From: an uncultured bacterium
Lineage (GTDB): Bacteria; Bacillota; Negativicutes; Acidaminococcales; Acidaminococcaceae
Assembly (NCBI GenBank): GCA_905215645.1
Contig: CAJMQS010000021.1
Span: 1 to 38,481 of the forward strand
Length of the DNA: 38,481 nt
Reading direction: 5' to 3'
This document shows positions 22,299-29,623 of the stretch, one piece after another. A program made the translations under genes and the position numbers. Numbering within the stretch: the stretch's first letter is position 1; every line of letters starts with the position of its first letter. Under the pieces are notes generated by a model. That model was given only the letters and a program-made list of their open reading frames with translations. It was not told the DNA's origin and did not search any database.

Positions 22299-22343
22299 GA
22301 GGAAAATCGAGGAAAAAAGAGGAGTTTTGAGGACTTTAAAGGA
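22299..22343 (+). repeat. Five purine words at exact 10-bp period next to the ldc promoter
   Basis: GAGGA begins at 22299, 22309, 22319 and 22329, and AAGGA at 22339, each followed by an A- or T-run. The array directly abuts the -35 box on its upstream side. The rest of 22344-22458 is AT-rich with no gene seen. Confidence 0.8.
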
Positions 22344-22458
22344 GCTTCGAGAAAAATATTCACTCATCCTGTTTTAATCACAATAACGCGTATTTTTTCG
22401 ATTTTGTCCAAAATAAAGCGATTCAGGGCGTATGAGCCAGCATGGTCCAGTTCGTTGC

Positions 22459-22494
22459 ATACAAAACACCCGCCACAAAGGGCGGGTGTTGTAT
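22459..22494 (-). terminator. Terminator of serS
   Basis: ACACCCGCC and GGGCGGGTGT arms with flanking ATACAA/TTGTAT form a strong stem. On the minus strand it runs into TTTTG. It lies 34 bases after the serS stop. Confidence 0.85.
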
Positions 22495-22527
22495 ATTTAT
22501 TCAATTGTAGCGAATATCCAAACTTTC

Positions 22528-23808
22528 TTAGGAGTTGACTCCGGTGATCACATCACAGCCCATGTAGGGACGGAGCACTTCCGGCACTACCACGGATCCA
22601 TCGGCCTGCTGGTAGTTTTCCAGGATGGCGGCCACCGTACGCCCTACTGCCAGGCCAGAGCCGTTGAGGGTATGGACGTATTCCGGCTTGGATTTGGCAT
22701 CCCGGCGGAACCGGATGTTGGCCCGGCGGGCCTGGAAGTCTTCCGTATTGGAGCAGGAAGAGATTTCCCGGTATTTGTTCTGTTCCGGGAACCAGACTTC
22801 CACATCGTAGCACTTGGCCGCCGAGAAGCCCAGGTCGCCGGTGCACAGGCACACCACATGATAGGGCAGCTTCAGGGCTTTCAGGATGTCTTCTGCATTG
22901 CCCACCAGTTTTTCCAGTTCATCATAGCTGGTTTCCGGTTTGCAGAACTTCACCATTTCCACTTTGTGGAACTGATGCTGCCGGATCAGGCCCCGGGTAT
23001 CCCGTCCGGCGCTGCCGGCTTCGGCCCGGAAGCAGGGGGTCATGGCGGTGAGATAGATGGGCAGGTCGTCCCCGTTCAGGATCTCGCCCCGGTAATAGTT
23101 GGTGAGAGGCACTTCCGCCGTGGGGATCAGGTACATATCCTGGTTTTCCACTTTGTACATGTCTTCGTGGAATTTGGGCAGTTGCCCAGTCCCCGTCATG
23201 GACGCGGTATTCACGATATAAGGGGGGATCACTTCCAGATAGCCGTCCTTCTGGGTATGCTGGTCCAGCATAAAGTTGTAAACGGCACGTTCCAGACGGG
23301 CACCGGCCCCTTTGTAGTAGTAGAACCGGGCACCGGAAACCTTGGCAGCCCGTTCCGCATCCAGGATCCCCAGTTTTTCCCCGATTTCCCAATGGGCTTT
23401 CGGTGCGAAATCAAAATGGGTGGGTTCTCCCCATTTCCGCACTTCCGGGTTTTCCGTATCGTCTTTGCCCACGGGCACATCAGCCGCCGGCATGTTGGGA
23501 ATGGTGAGCATCACAGCCTGGAGCCGGGCTTCCACATCCTTCACCTTTTTGTCCGCTTCTGCGATCTTGTCCCCCAGGGCCCGCATGGCGGTGATTTTTT
23601 CCGTTGCGTCTTCCCCATTGCGCTTCATCTGGCTGATTTCAGCGCTGACCGTATTCCGCTGGCTTTTGTCCGCTTCCACTTCCTGGAGCAGGGACCGGCG
23701 TTCCTGGTCCAAAGCCTTGAATTCTTCCAGATCCACTTTCGCATGACGGTTTTTCAGAGCCTGGGCAACCTTTTCCGTGTTGTCCCGGACAAATTTCAGA
23801 TCCAACAT
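22528..23808 (-). CDS. serS: Seryl-tRNA synthetase
   Basis: About 426 residues. The N-terminal 110 residues are the two-helix coiled-coil tRNA-binding arm (LEEFKALDQERRSLLQEVEA onward). The class II catalytic core follows, with motif 2 (CFRAEAGSAGRDTRGLIRQHQFHKVEM, split at Arg) and motif 3 (LNGSGLAVGRTVAAILENYQ). It charges tRNA-Ser in the cytoplasm. The ATG at 23808 begins the family-typical MLDLKFVRDN; five upstream codons are ignored. An extended -10 (TGCTATAAT, 23855-23847) lies about 40 bases upstream. I see no T-box leader. Confidence 0.97.
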   Translation of the reverse strand: MLDLKFVRDNTEKVAQALKNRHAKVDLEEFKALDQERRSLLQEVEADKSQRNTVSAEISQMKRNGEDATEKITAMRALGDKIAEADKKVKDVEARLQAVMLTIPNMPAADVPVGKDDTENPEVRKWGEPTHFDFAPKAHWEIGEKLGILDAERAAKVSGARFYYYKGAGARLERAVYNFMLDQHTQKDGYLEVIPPYIVNTASMTGTGQLPKFHEDMYKVENQDMYLIPTAEVPLTNYYRGEILNGDDLPIYLTAMTPCFRAEAGSAGRDTRGLIRQHQFHKVEMVKFCKPETSYDELEKLVGNAEDILKALKLPYHVVCLCTGDLGFSAAKCYDVEVWFPEQNKYREISSCSNTEDFQARRANIRFRRDAKSKPEYVHTLNGSGLAVGRTVAAILENYQQADGSVVVPEVLRPYMGCDVITGVNS

Positions 23809-23846
23809 AACTATAACCCCCAAAAATTCTATGCAATACTGTTGAC

Positions 23847-23855
23847 ATTATAGCA
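23847..23855 (-). promoter_or_regulatory. Extended -10 promoter of serS
   Basis: TGCTATAAT on the minus strand, about 40 bases before the serS start, without a convincing -35. Confidence 0.65.
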
Positions 23856-23930
23856 CAAAACCGTAAGGAAAAGTATGCTTATCCTGCCACAATGCGTACA
23901 AATCGGCCGGTCCCCCAGTTTCTGACAGAA

Positions 23931-23971
23931 GGGCTGCTGCACGCAGATCGTTTCCTCCGTGCAGCAGCCTC
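23931..23971. repeat. GCTGCACG palindrome between the sirtuin gene and serS
   Basis: GGGCTGCTGCACG and CGTGCAGCAGCC pair over a loop of about 15 bases. It belongs to the same family as the GTTGCAC palindromes and follows the minus-strand sirtuin gene, where it may terminate transcription. Confidence 0.7.
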
Positions 23972-23979
23972 TCTTTTCT

Positions 23980-24753
23980 CTACAGCTGGATATGCTCTTT
24001 TTCAGCCAGAGCCGCGAACACCCGATCCATGTCTTCCGTCAGAGACAGCGTCTCCGCCTTCAGCCGAACGGAAAGAGGATCCCGGTTCAGGATCACCAGC
24101 CGTTTCCCGTGGAAATAGTTGATGAAAGAAGCTGCCGGATATACGGTCAGGGAGGTACCGGCGATGATCATCAGATCCGCCTCCGAAATGGCCCGGACCG
24201 CATTTTCCACAGCTTCCTCAGGGAGCATCTCTTCATAGAGGGTGATGTCCGGCCGGATCACGCCCCCGCAGGAGCAGTGAGGGATGGGTTCTTTGGATTC
24301 GAAGATGTAGTCCGCCGGGTACCGTTTGCCGCAGCTCATGCAGTAGTTCCGCAGGGCACTGCCATGGATCTCGAACACCTTCCGGCTGCCGGCCTTCTGG
24401 TGGAGCCCATCGATGTTCTGGGTGACGATGCCCGTAAGCTTCCCGGTCTTTTCCAGGGCCGCCAGGTATTTGTGGGCGTTGTTGGGCTGGATCTTCCGGG
24501 TATCCATCTTCTGCCGGTGGAACTCGAAATAGACTTTGGGTTCATTCACCAGGCAGCTGTGGCTCAGCAGGTATTCCGGCCGATACTGTTCAAAGCGTAC
24601 ATCGTGCTGGTTGTACAGTCCGTCCTTGCTGCGGAAATCCGGGATCCCGCTGGCCGTGGAAACCCCGGCGCCCCCAAAGAAAACGATATGCTGTGCTTCC
24701 TGGATCCAGGCATCCAGCTCCGCGATGGCCTGGTCGAATTTTTTCTGTTCCAT
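23980..24753 (-). CDS. Sir2-family NAD-dependent protein deacylase
   Basis: A 257-residue sirtuin: GAGVSTASGIPDFRS (NAD loop), TQNIDGLHQKAG, the catalytic histidine in EIHGSALRNYC, a four-cysteine zinc site (CMSC and CSCG), and IAGTSLTVYPAASFI. It removes acyl groups from lysines using NAD; the acyl preference is not predictable here. A ribosome site AAGGAG lies nine bases before the ATG. The gene is 27 bases downstream of the secreted-protein gene and probably cotranscribed with it. Confidence 0.93.
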   Translation of the reverse strand: MEQKKFDQAIAELDAWIQEAQHIVFFGGAGVSTASGIPDFRSKDGLYNQHDVRFEQYRPEYLLSHSCLVNEPKVYFEFHRQKMDTRKIQPNNAHKYLAALEKTGKLTGIVTQNIDGLHQKAGSRKVFEIHGSALRNYCMSCGKRYPADYIFESKEPIPHCSCGGVIRPDITLYEEMLPEEAVENAVRAISEADLMIIAGTSLTVYPAASFINYFHGKRLVILNRDPLSVRLKAETLSLTEDMDRVFAALAEKEHIQL

Positions 24754-24780
24754 GGATATCAGCTCCTTCTTGCAGTCCGT

Positions 24781-26061
24781 TCATTCTCCCCCATATTTGA
24801 TCCGAGCCGGGGGTTCCGGGCCTTTTTTCCCGGCCCGGATGGCTGGCTCCTTCTTCTTCCACTGGAGGCTGTCCACCGAATGGTCAATGATCTTCTTCAG
24901 GCTCTCCCGGCCCATTTCCGTATAGTCCAGAGAAAGCAGCATCCCATCCTGGAGGAATACATATCCCAGCTGCCTGCCTCCTGGAGTCACCATTTCTTCC
25001 ACCAGGCAGGTCCGGCCGGCGGCCTTGGAAAAATAGGTCTTGTTTTCCTTCAAGGGCCATCCCGGGTTCTTTTCCTGCCATTTGTCCTTCCGGGTTTCCG
25101 TCATCAGCCGGCAGAGGTTCGCCTGGTCCCGGGGATCCAGCCCCTCCAGGCTGTCCGGCAGGAAAGCATAGTCCAGGCTTTCCCGCAGCGGCTGGTAGAG
25201 GACCGCCGTCACCAGGGAATGGTCCAGGTGGAGGCGGGTCAGCTGATGGAGGTCTCCCGGTTCCACTTCCTTCTGGACATCCACGGCCCCGTAGGGGATT
25301 TCATAGGAAATCCCGGTATGGGGCAGGTCGAGCCGTTCATAGGCTTCCCCGATTTTCAAGGTATCCAGCACCTGCTGGATCTCCGGTTCCAAGGTCCCGA
25401 AGTCCTTTTCCGCTGCCAGGAAACTGAGGCTGTACAGGTTCTTCCGATCCCCGAAGAAATACCGGTCAGAAACCTTGTCTCCTTCCTTCTGCCGGATGTG
25501 GATCCCTTCTCTGCCCGCAAAGGTCCCGATGGCCAGTCCCTGGACGGGGATCTTCTTGGCCTTGGCTTCTTCTTCATAGCTGCGCCAGGTCAAAAGCAGC
25601 ATCACTTCCTGGGACTGGAAGGGCCGGGCCTCCTTCTGGCCATCGGTCTTCATCATGGCCCCGTTGGCCATGTAGACCAGGAGAGTGTCTCCCCGAGAAG
25701 CCCGCATGAGGATGTCTTCCTGTTTTTTTCCCCGGGCATAGACGCCCTGGATCTGGAACCCTTCCGGCAGAGAAAAGGTCACATCATTCCGGGGATCCTT
25801 GAAAGTCACCGGTTTCTTTTCCTGATTCCCGTATTTGGCCAGGAGCTCTGCTTTCAGGTCCCTCTGCCGGGTGGAACCGGATTCCGCCAGAGGCTGGGCA
25901 GTTTCCAGATGGTCAGCTGCGGCATTCTTCTTGGGAACCGCCGTGACAGCTGCAGCTGTGTCTTTTTCACTTGCTGTGCTGCCGGCGGCCCAGGCTCCCG
26001 GCAGCAGGCTCCCCCAAAGCAGCAGTGCCAGGAGCAGCCCCTTTCCCTTGGTTGCTTTCAT
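24781..26061 (-). CDS. Secreted protein of unknown function with two similar domains
   Basis: A 426-residue protein with a clear signal peptide (KGLLLALLLWGSLLPGAWA) followed by a Thr/Ala/Ser linker to about residue 80. Two stretches begin alike, VTFSLPEGFQIQG (about 92) and ISYEIPYGAVDVQ (about 250), and both continue as alternating strands and helices. This suggests a duplicated PsbP/DUF1795-like lipoprotein fold, though there is no lipobox cysteine. I do not recognise the family. The C-terminus is Lys/Pro-rich. AGAGGGAG precedes the ATG, and TATAAT (26123-26118) supplies a -10. The sirtuin gene follows. Confidence 0.7.
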   Translation of the reverse strand: MKATKGKGLLLALLLWGSLLPGAWAAGSTASEKDTAAAVTAVPKKNAAADHLETAQPLAESGSTRQRDLKAELLAKYGNQEKKPVTFKDPRNDVTFSLPEGFQIQGVYARGKKQEDILMRASRGDTLLVYMANGAMMKTDGQKEARPFQSQEVMLLLTWRSYEEEAKAKKIPVQGLAIGTFAGREGIHIRQKEGDKVSDRYFFGDRKNLYSLSFLAAEKDFGTLEPEIQQVLDTLKIGEAYERLDLPHTGISYEIPYGAVDVQKEVEPGDLHQLTRLHLDHSLVTAVLYQPLRESLDYAFLPDSLEGLDPRDQANLCRLMTETRKDKWQEKNPGWPLKENKTYFSKAAGRTCLVEEMVTPGGRQLGYVFLQDGMLLSLDYTEMGRESLKKIIDHSVDSLQWKKKEPAIRAGKKGPEPPARIKYGGE

Positions 26062-26117
26062 AGGAACTCCCTCTGGGCCCGGAGGCCCGTTCTGTTGGAT
26101 GATTCGATACAGTTCTT

Positions 26118-26123
26118 ATTATA
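26118..26123 (-). promoter_or_regulatory. Minus-strand -10 box of the secreted-protein/sirtuin transcript
   Basis: TATAAT on the minus strand lies 57 bases before the secreted-protein start. The -35 region falls inside the palindrome at 26142-26186 and is not recognisable. Confidence 0.5.
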
Positions 26124-26141
26124 ATCCATACGGGGGCAGGA

Positions 26142-26186
26142 AAAAAGAGGGGCTGTTGCACGTTCTGTGCAACAGCCCCTCTTTTT
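26142..26186 (-). terminator. Terminator of the FAD-linked dehydrogenase gene
   Basis: AAAAAGAGGGGCTGTTGCACG and TGTGCAACAGCCCCTCTTTTT, each an arm of one near-perfect stem, lie directly at the dehydrogenase stop codon, with A and T runs on either side so that it can act in both directions. It carries the shared GTTGCAC core. Confidence 0.88.
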
Positions 26187-27612
26187 ACGCTACAAAGTCT
26201 CCGTTCACGTCCACCAGTTTCCCTGGATTCATGATGTTGTTGGGATCCAGGGCCTGTTTGATGGCCTTGATCAGCTTCACTTCCCCGTCGGGGGTGCAGC
26301 GGGCGAATTCTTCCAGCTTCTTATAGCCGATGCCGTGTTCGCCGCTCATCTTGCCGCCCAGGGCATAGACCCGGGGGAACAGATCCGCATGGAAGGCCTT
26401 GATGGTCTTGAACCATTCTTCCGGGGACAGGCCGTATTTGTTGAGGGGCAGCACGTGGATGTTCCCATCTCCGATATGGGCCACAGTCACCGTGTACAGG
26501 TTGTATTTCTTTTCCAGTTCCGGGATCTGGGCGGTCATTTCCGCGATCTTGTCCAGAGGCACCACGAAGTCTTCGGTCTGGAACATTTTGTCGATGTCCC
26601 GAGCCGCTTCCGCGAACTGTTTCCGCAGGGTCCAGATCCGCTGGTCCGCTTCGAATTCGTCGATGGAACCGTTGGCTTCTGCCAGGTCGCAGAGTTTTTC
26701 CATCTTCCGATCGGATTCTTCCTCATCGAAGCTTTCCACCGTAACGATCACATAACAGCAGCCTTCATCCACATGGGGCATTTCCATGTTGTCCAGGTAT
26801 TTGCAGGTCATAGCAATGGCGGAATTCCCCATATATTCGATGGAAGTGGGGTCGATCCCAGCCTTCAGGATCTTGTTGGGCAGGGCAAAGGCTTCCTTGT
26901 CCGTATTGAACACACAGACCATGTTGAAGGAATAGGGAGGCAGCGGGCGGAGCTTCACGGTGACTTCGGTGATGATCCCCAAAGTCCCTTCACTGCCCGC
27001 AAAGAGCTGTTCCAGGCACAGGCCGGTGGAACATTTCTTCAGCCGGGCACCTACATCCACGATGTCCCCGGTGGGGGTGACCACCTTCAGGGCATAGATT
27101 TGATCCCGGGTGGTACCGTACCGGACGGCCCGGTTGCCTCCGGCATTGTTGGCCACGTTGCCGCCGATCTGGCAGGATTCGGCACTGGAGGGATCCCCGG
27201 CATACATGACCCCGGCTTTTTTGGCTTCCGCCTGGAGCTGGCCGGTGAATACCCCGGTCTGACAAACTGCGTAGAAGTTGTCCGCATCCAGCTTCAGAAT
27301 TTTGTTCATCCGCTGGAGTTCCACCACCATCCCATGGTAGATGGGGATGGCGCCGCAGGCCACGCCGGTGCCGGCAGACCGAGGAGTGATGGGGACCAGG
27401 TATTTGTTGGCCAGTTTCACCACTTCCGCCACTTCTTCCGTGGTGCCGGGGAAGACCACCACTTCCGGTTTCTTGAAGAAATGGGGATTCCCCTCTTCAT
27501 CGGTCTGGTATTGTTCCAGATATTCCTCATCGGTCTTTACATACCGATCGCCCACCACTTTTTTCAGTTCTTCCACCAGTTCTGGAGTCACTGGGTTATA
27601 CTTGTGTTCCAT
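26185..27612 (-). CDS. FAD-linked 2-hydroxyacid dehydrogenase (GlcD/LctD type)
   Basis: A 475-residue enzyme of the vanillyl-alcohol-oxidase FAD superfamily. The PP-loop FAD domain is at residues 45-225 (VVFPGTTEEVAEVVKLANKY, PRSAGTGVACGA, AESCQIGGNVANNAGG, GSEGTLGIITEVTVKL). The C-terminal substrate domain carries HIGDGNIHVLPL and the GEHGIGYKKLEEF motif. Relatives oxidise D-lactate, glycolate or D-2-hydroxyglutarate, some with electron-transfer flavoprotein. No etf genes are adjacent, so the substrate is undecided. GAAGGA precedes the ATG. A GntR-type operator in the promoter suggests acid-responsive repression. Confidence 0.88.
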   Translation of the reverse strand: MEHKYNPVTPELVEELKKVVGDRYVKTDEEYLEQYQTDEEGNPHFFKKPEVVVFPGTTEEVAEVVKLANKYLVPITPRSAGTGVACGAIPIYHGMVVELQRMNKILKLDADNFYAVCQTGVFTGQLQAEAKKAGVMYAGDPSSAESCQIGGNVANNAGGNRAVRYGTTRDQIYALKVVTPTGDIVDVGARLKKCSTGLCLEQLFAGSEGTLGIITEVTVKLRPLPPYSFNMVCVFNTDKEAFALPNKILKAGIDPTSIEYMGNSAIAMTCKYLDNMEMPHVDEGCCYVIVTVESFDEEESDRKMEKLCDLAEANGSIDEFEADQRIWTLRKQFAEAARDIDKMFQTEDFVVPLDKIAEMTAQIPELEKKYNLYTVTVAHIGDGNIHVLPLNKYGLSPEEWFKTIKAFHADLFPRVYALGGKMSGEHGIGYKKLEEFARCTPDGEVKLIKAIKQALDPNNIMNPGKLVDVNGDFVA

Positions 27613-27686
27613 TTCTATTCCTTCTTCCCTATATATTGTAAATAGTTTGCTTTGTCGTCTTTCTCTCGCTAACGATGATGTTCCCT

Positions 27687-27714
27687 AGTATACCACATTT
27701 TGTATACAAGTAAA
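27687..27714 (-). promoter_or_regulatory. Promoter of the FAD-linked dehydrogenase gene
   Basis: On the minus strand, TTTACT (27714-27709) and TATACT (27692-27687) are 16 bases apart, about 70 bases before the start codon. Confidence 0.65.
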
Positions 27715-27750
27715 GGTCTTTTTTCTTTTACTTATGTTGTATATACATGT
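27688..27750. promoter_or_regulatory. Candidate GntR-family operators
   Basis: The palindrome TTGTATACAA (27700-27709) fills the spacer of the dehydrogenase promoter. A second GTATAC core sits on the -10 (27688-27693), 14 bases away. A third variant, TTGTATATACA (27738-27748), lies upstream. Such palindromes are typical of FadR-subfamily GntR repressors of organic acid genes. No such regulator is encoded in the window. The rest of 27751-27915 is very AT-rich with no gene seen. Confidence 0.55.
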
Positions 27751-27915
27751 TTTTTATAGTTTCTATGCATTTTATTTTGGATAGTGTAATATTTTTTATA
27801 GTACTTTCTGTTTTTTCCGTATATTTTTTATATGAATTATTTTCATTTACATTTCCTCATTCTCTTTCTCTTTAACATCTGTTTCACTGTTATGGACATC
27901 CCCCCAAAAAGACAG

Positions 27916-27951
27916 AAAGAAGACCCGGGAGACGAACTCCCGGGTCTTCTT
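27916..27951 (-). terminator. Terminator of the CstA-family gene
   Basis: AAGAAGACCCGGGAG and CTCCCGGGTCTTCTT pair perfectly over a short loop; on the minus strand TTTCTGTCTTTTT follows. It lies 29 bases after the cstA-type stop. Confidence 0.92.
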
Positions 27952-27980
27952 GAAGGGAAATGGATTCTTTTTACAAGGAA

Positions 27981-29420
27981 TCAGCCTTGGACAGGTTTGT
28001 CGGCAATATCCAGTTCGCCCCGGTCCACTTTCTTGGCCCGTTTCCAGAACAGGCAGAAGGCAACGATGGCGAACACAATGCCTACAGGGTATGCAATGCC
28101 AGTGCCCAGCTGCAGCCCTTCCTTAGCAACCAGGATGTAGGTGCAGGAAACGGCACTCATGAAGGTTGCAGGGATGATGGCGATCCAGGCATTGCCCTTA
28201 TTGGCATACAGGTACATGGCACCGGACCAGAGCACCAGCATAGCCAGGGTCTGGTTGGTCCAGGAGAAGTATCTCCACAGGATGGTCACATCTACCTGGG
28301 TCAGGATGCCGCCCACAGCGATGATGGGCACAGCCAGTTTCAGACGGGAAGCCAAGGTGTGCTGGTCGATCTTGAACCAGTCCACGATGGTGTACCGAGC
28401 GGAACGGAAGGCCGTATCAGCAGAGGACACAGGGCAGGCGATGACGCCGATCATGGCGATGACGGTACCCAGATAGCCCATCAGGCCGGAGCAGATGTCG
28501 TAGACGACGCCGCCGGCACCATGGTACTTCACGAAAGCATCGCTCAGGCCAGCGGTATTGCCGTAGAAAGAAACACCGGCAGCAGCCCAGATCAGAGCGA
28601 TGATCCCTTCGCAGACCATGGCTCCGTAGAAGATCTTGTGGCAGTCCCGTTCACTCTTGATGCAGCGGGCCATGATCGGAGACTGGGTGGAATGGAAACC
28701 AGAGATGGCGCCGCAGGCCACGGTGATGAACATGATCGGCCAGATCGGGGTTCCTTTCGGATGCATATTGGTCAGGGTGATTTCAGGGACATGGTACCCT
28801 TCGATGAAGAGCATGGACCCAACACCCAGAGCCATGAAGATCAGGCAGAATCCGAAGAACGGATACAGTTTCCCGATGAGCTTATCCACCGGCAGGAAGG
28901 TAGCACAGAAATAATAGATCAGTAAGATGACCAGCCAGAAGTTGTAGCTCAGCGGAGTGATCTTGGTCAGCAGGCCGGCAGGGCCCGTGGTGAAGGCAAC
29001 GCCTACCAGGATCAGCAGCACGACGGAGAACCCACGCATGATATGTCTCATGGTCGTCCCCAAGTATTTGCCGCACAGTTCAGAAATGGAAGCCCCATCA
29101 TTCCGTTCGGACAGTACGCCGGAGATGAAGTCATGGACACCGCCGGCAAACACCGTACCGAAGGTGATCCACAGGAATACAGCCGGCCCCCACATAGCAC
29201 CAGCCAGAGCACCGAAAATAGGACCCAGGCCAGCGATGTTCAGCAGCTGGATCAGGAAAACCCGCCAGTTTTCCATGGGTACGTAGTCAACACCATCTTC
29301 CAGACGATAGGCAGGAGTCTTTCTGTCATCGATAGGAGGACGGAAGCAGCTTTCTACGTATCCGCCATAGATGAAATAACCACCAATTAAAATAGCAAGA
29401 CACACAAAGAAGCTAATCAT
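27981..29420 (-). CDS. CstA-family (carbon starvation protein A) carrier
   Basis: A 479-residue membrane protein with about 13 helices. Family marks are LNIAGLGPIFGALAGAMWGP, GGVHDFISGVLSERNDG, the CGAISGFHSTQSPIMARC loop and IACPVSSADTAFRSARY. This is the short CstA form common in anaerobic Firmicutes. E. coli relatives take up peptides or pyruvate. The substrate here is not known. The start follows AGAAGGGGG. A -10 (TATAAT, 29481-29476) lies 56 bases upstream, and the leader has GGACCC and GGGTCC arms that can pair just before the ribosome site. Confidence 0.9.
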   Translation of the reverse strand: MISFFVCLAILIGGYFIYGGYVESCFRPPIDDRKTPAYRLEDGVDYVPMENWRVFLIQLLNIAGLGPIFGALAGAMWGPAVFLWITFGTVFAGGVHDFISGVLSERNDGASISELCGKYLGTTMRHIMRGFSVVLLILVGVAFTTGPAGLLTKITPLSYNFWLVILLIYYFCATFLPVDKLIGKLYPFFGFCLIFMALGVGSMLFIEGYHVPEITLTNMHPKGTPIWPIMFITVACGAISGFHSTQSPIMARCIKSERDCHKIFYGAMVCEGIIALIWAAAGVSFYGNTAGLSDAFVKYHGAGGVVYDICSGLMGYLGTVIAMIGVIACPVSSADTAFRSARYTIVDWFKIDQHTLASRLKLAVPIIAVGGILTQVDVTILWRYFSWTNQTLAMLVLWSGAMYLYANKGNAWIAIIPATFMSAVSCTYILVAKEGLQLGTGIAYPVGIVFAIVAFCLFWKRAKKVDRGELDIADKPVQG

Positions 29421-29475
29421 TGAATAAACCCCCTTCTGCGGACCCCTTCAATCCGCAAGTTTCACTGTCGGGTCC

Positions 29476-29481
29476 ATTATA
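29476..29481 (-). promoter_or_regulatory. Minus-strand -10 box of the CstA-family gene
   Basis: TATAAT on the minus strand, 56 bases before the start; no good -35 is seen at standard spacing. Confidence 0.55.
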
Positions 29482-29552
29482 ATCCTTCTTTCACAAAAAA
29501 ATCCATATGAATTGTAGTAATTCTGTGTATATTTACTATATTTGGTTAAATC

Positions 29553-29583
29553 AAATGGGAAGGTGTATCACCTTTCCATTTAT
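29553..29583. other. Near-perfect palindrome between cstA-type and DUF697-like genes
   Basis: AAATGGGAAGGTG and CACCTTTCCATTT are complementary except at one position, over a three-base centre. It could end transcription of the DUF697-like gene (no T run) or serve as an operator upstream of the cstA-type promoter. Confidence 0.5.
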
Positions 29584-29623
29584 TGTAAACACATGTTGGT
29601 TTGTCAGTAGACACTGCAAAATC

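Noticed and set aside
23809..23979. T-box leader in front of serS
   Set aside because: The leader is only about 40 bases from its promoter, with no T-box consensus (TGGNACCGCG-like) and no antiterminator stem.
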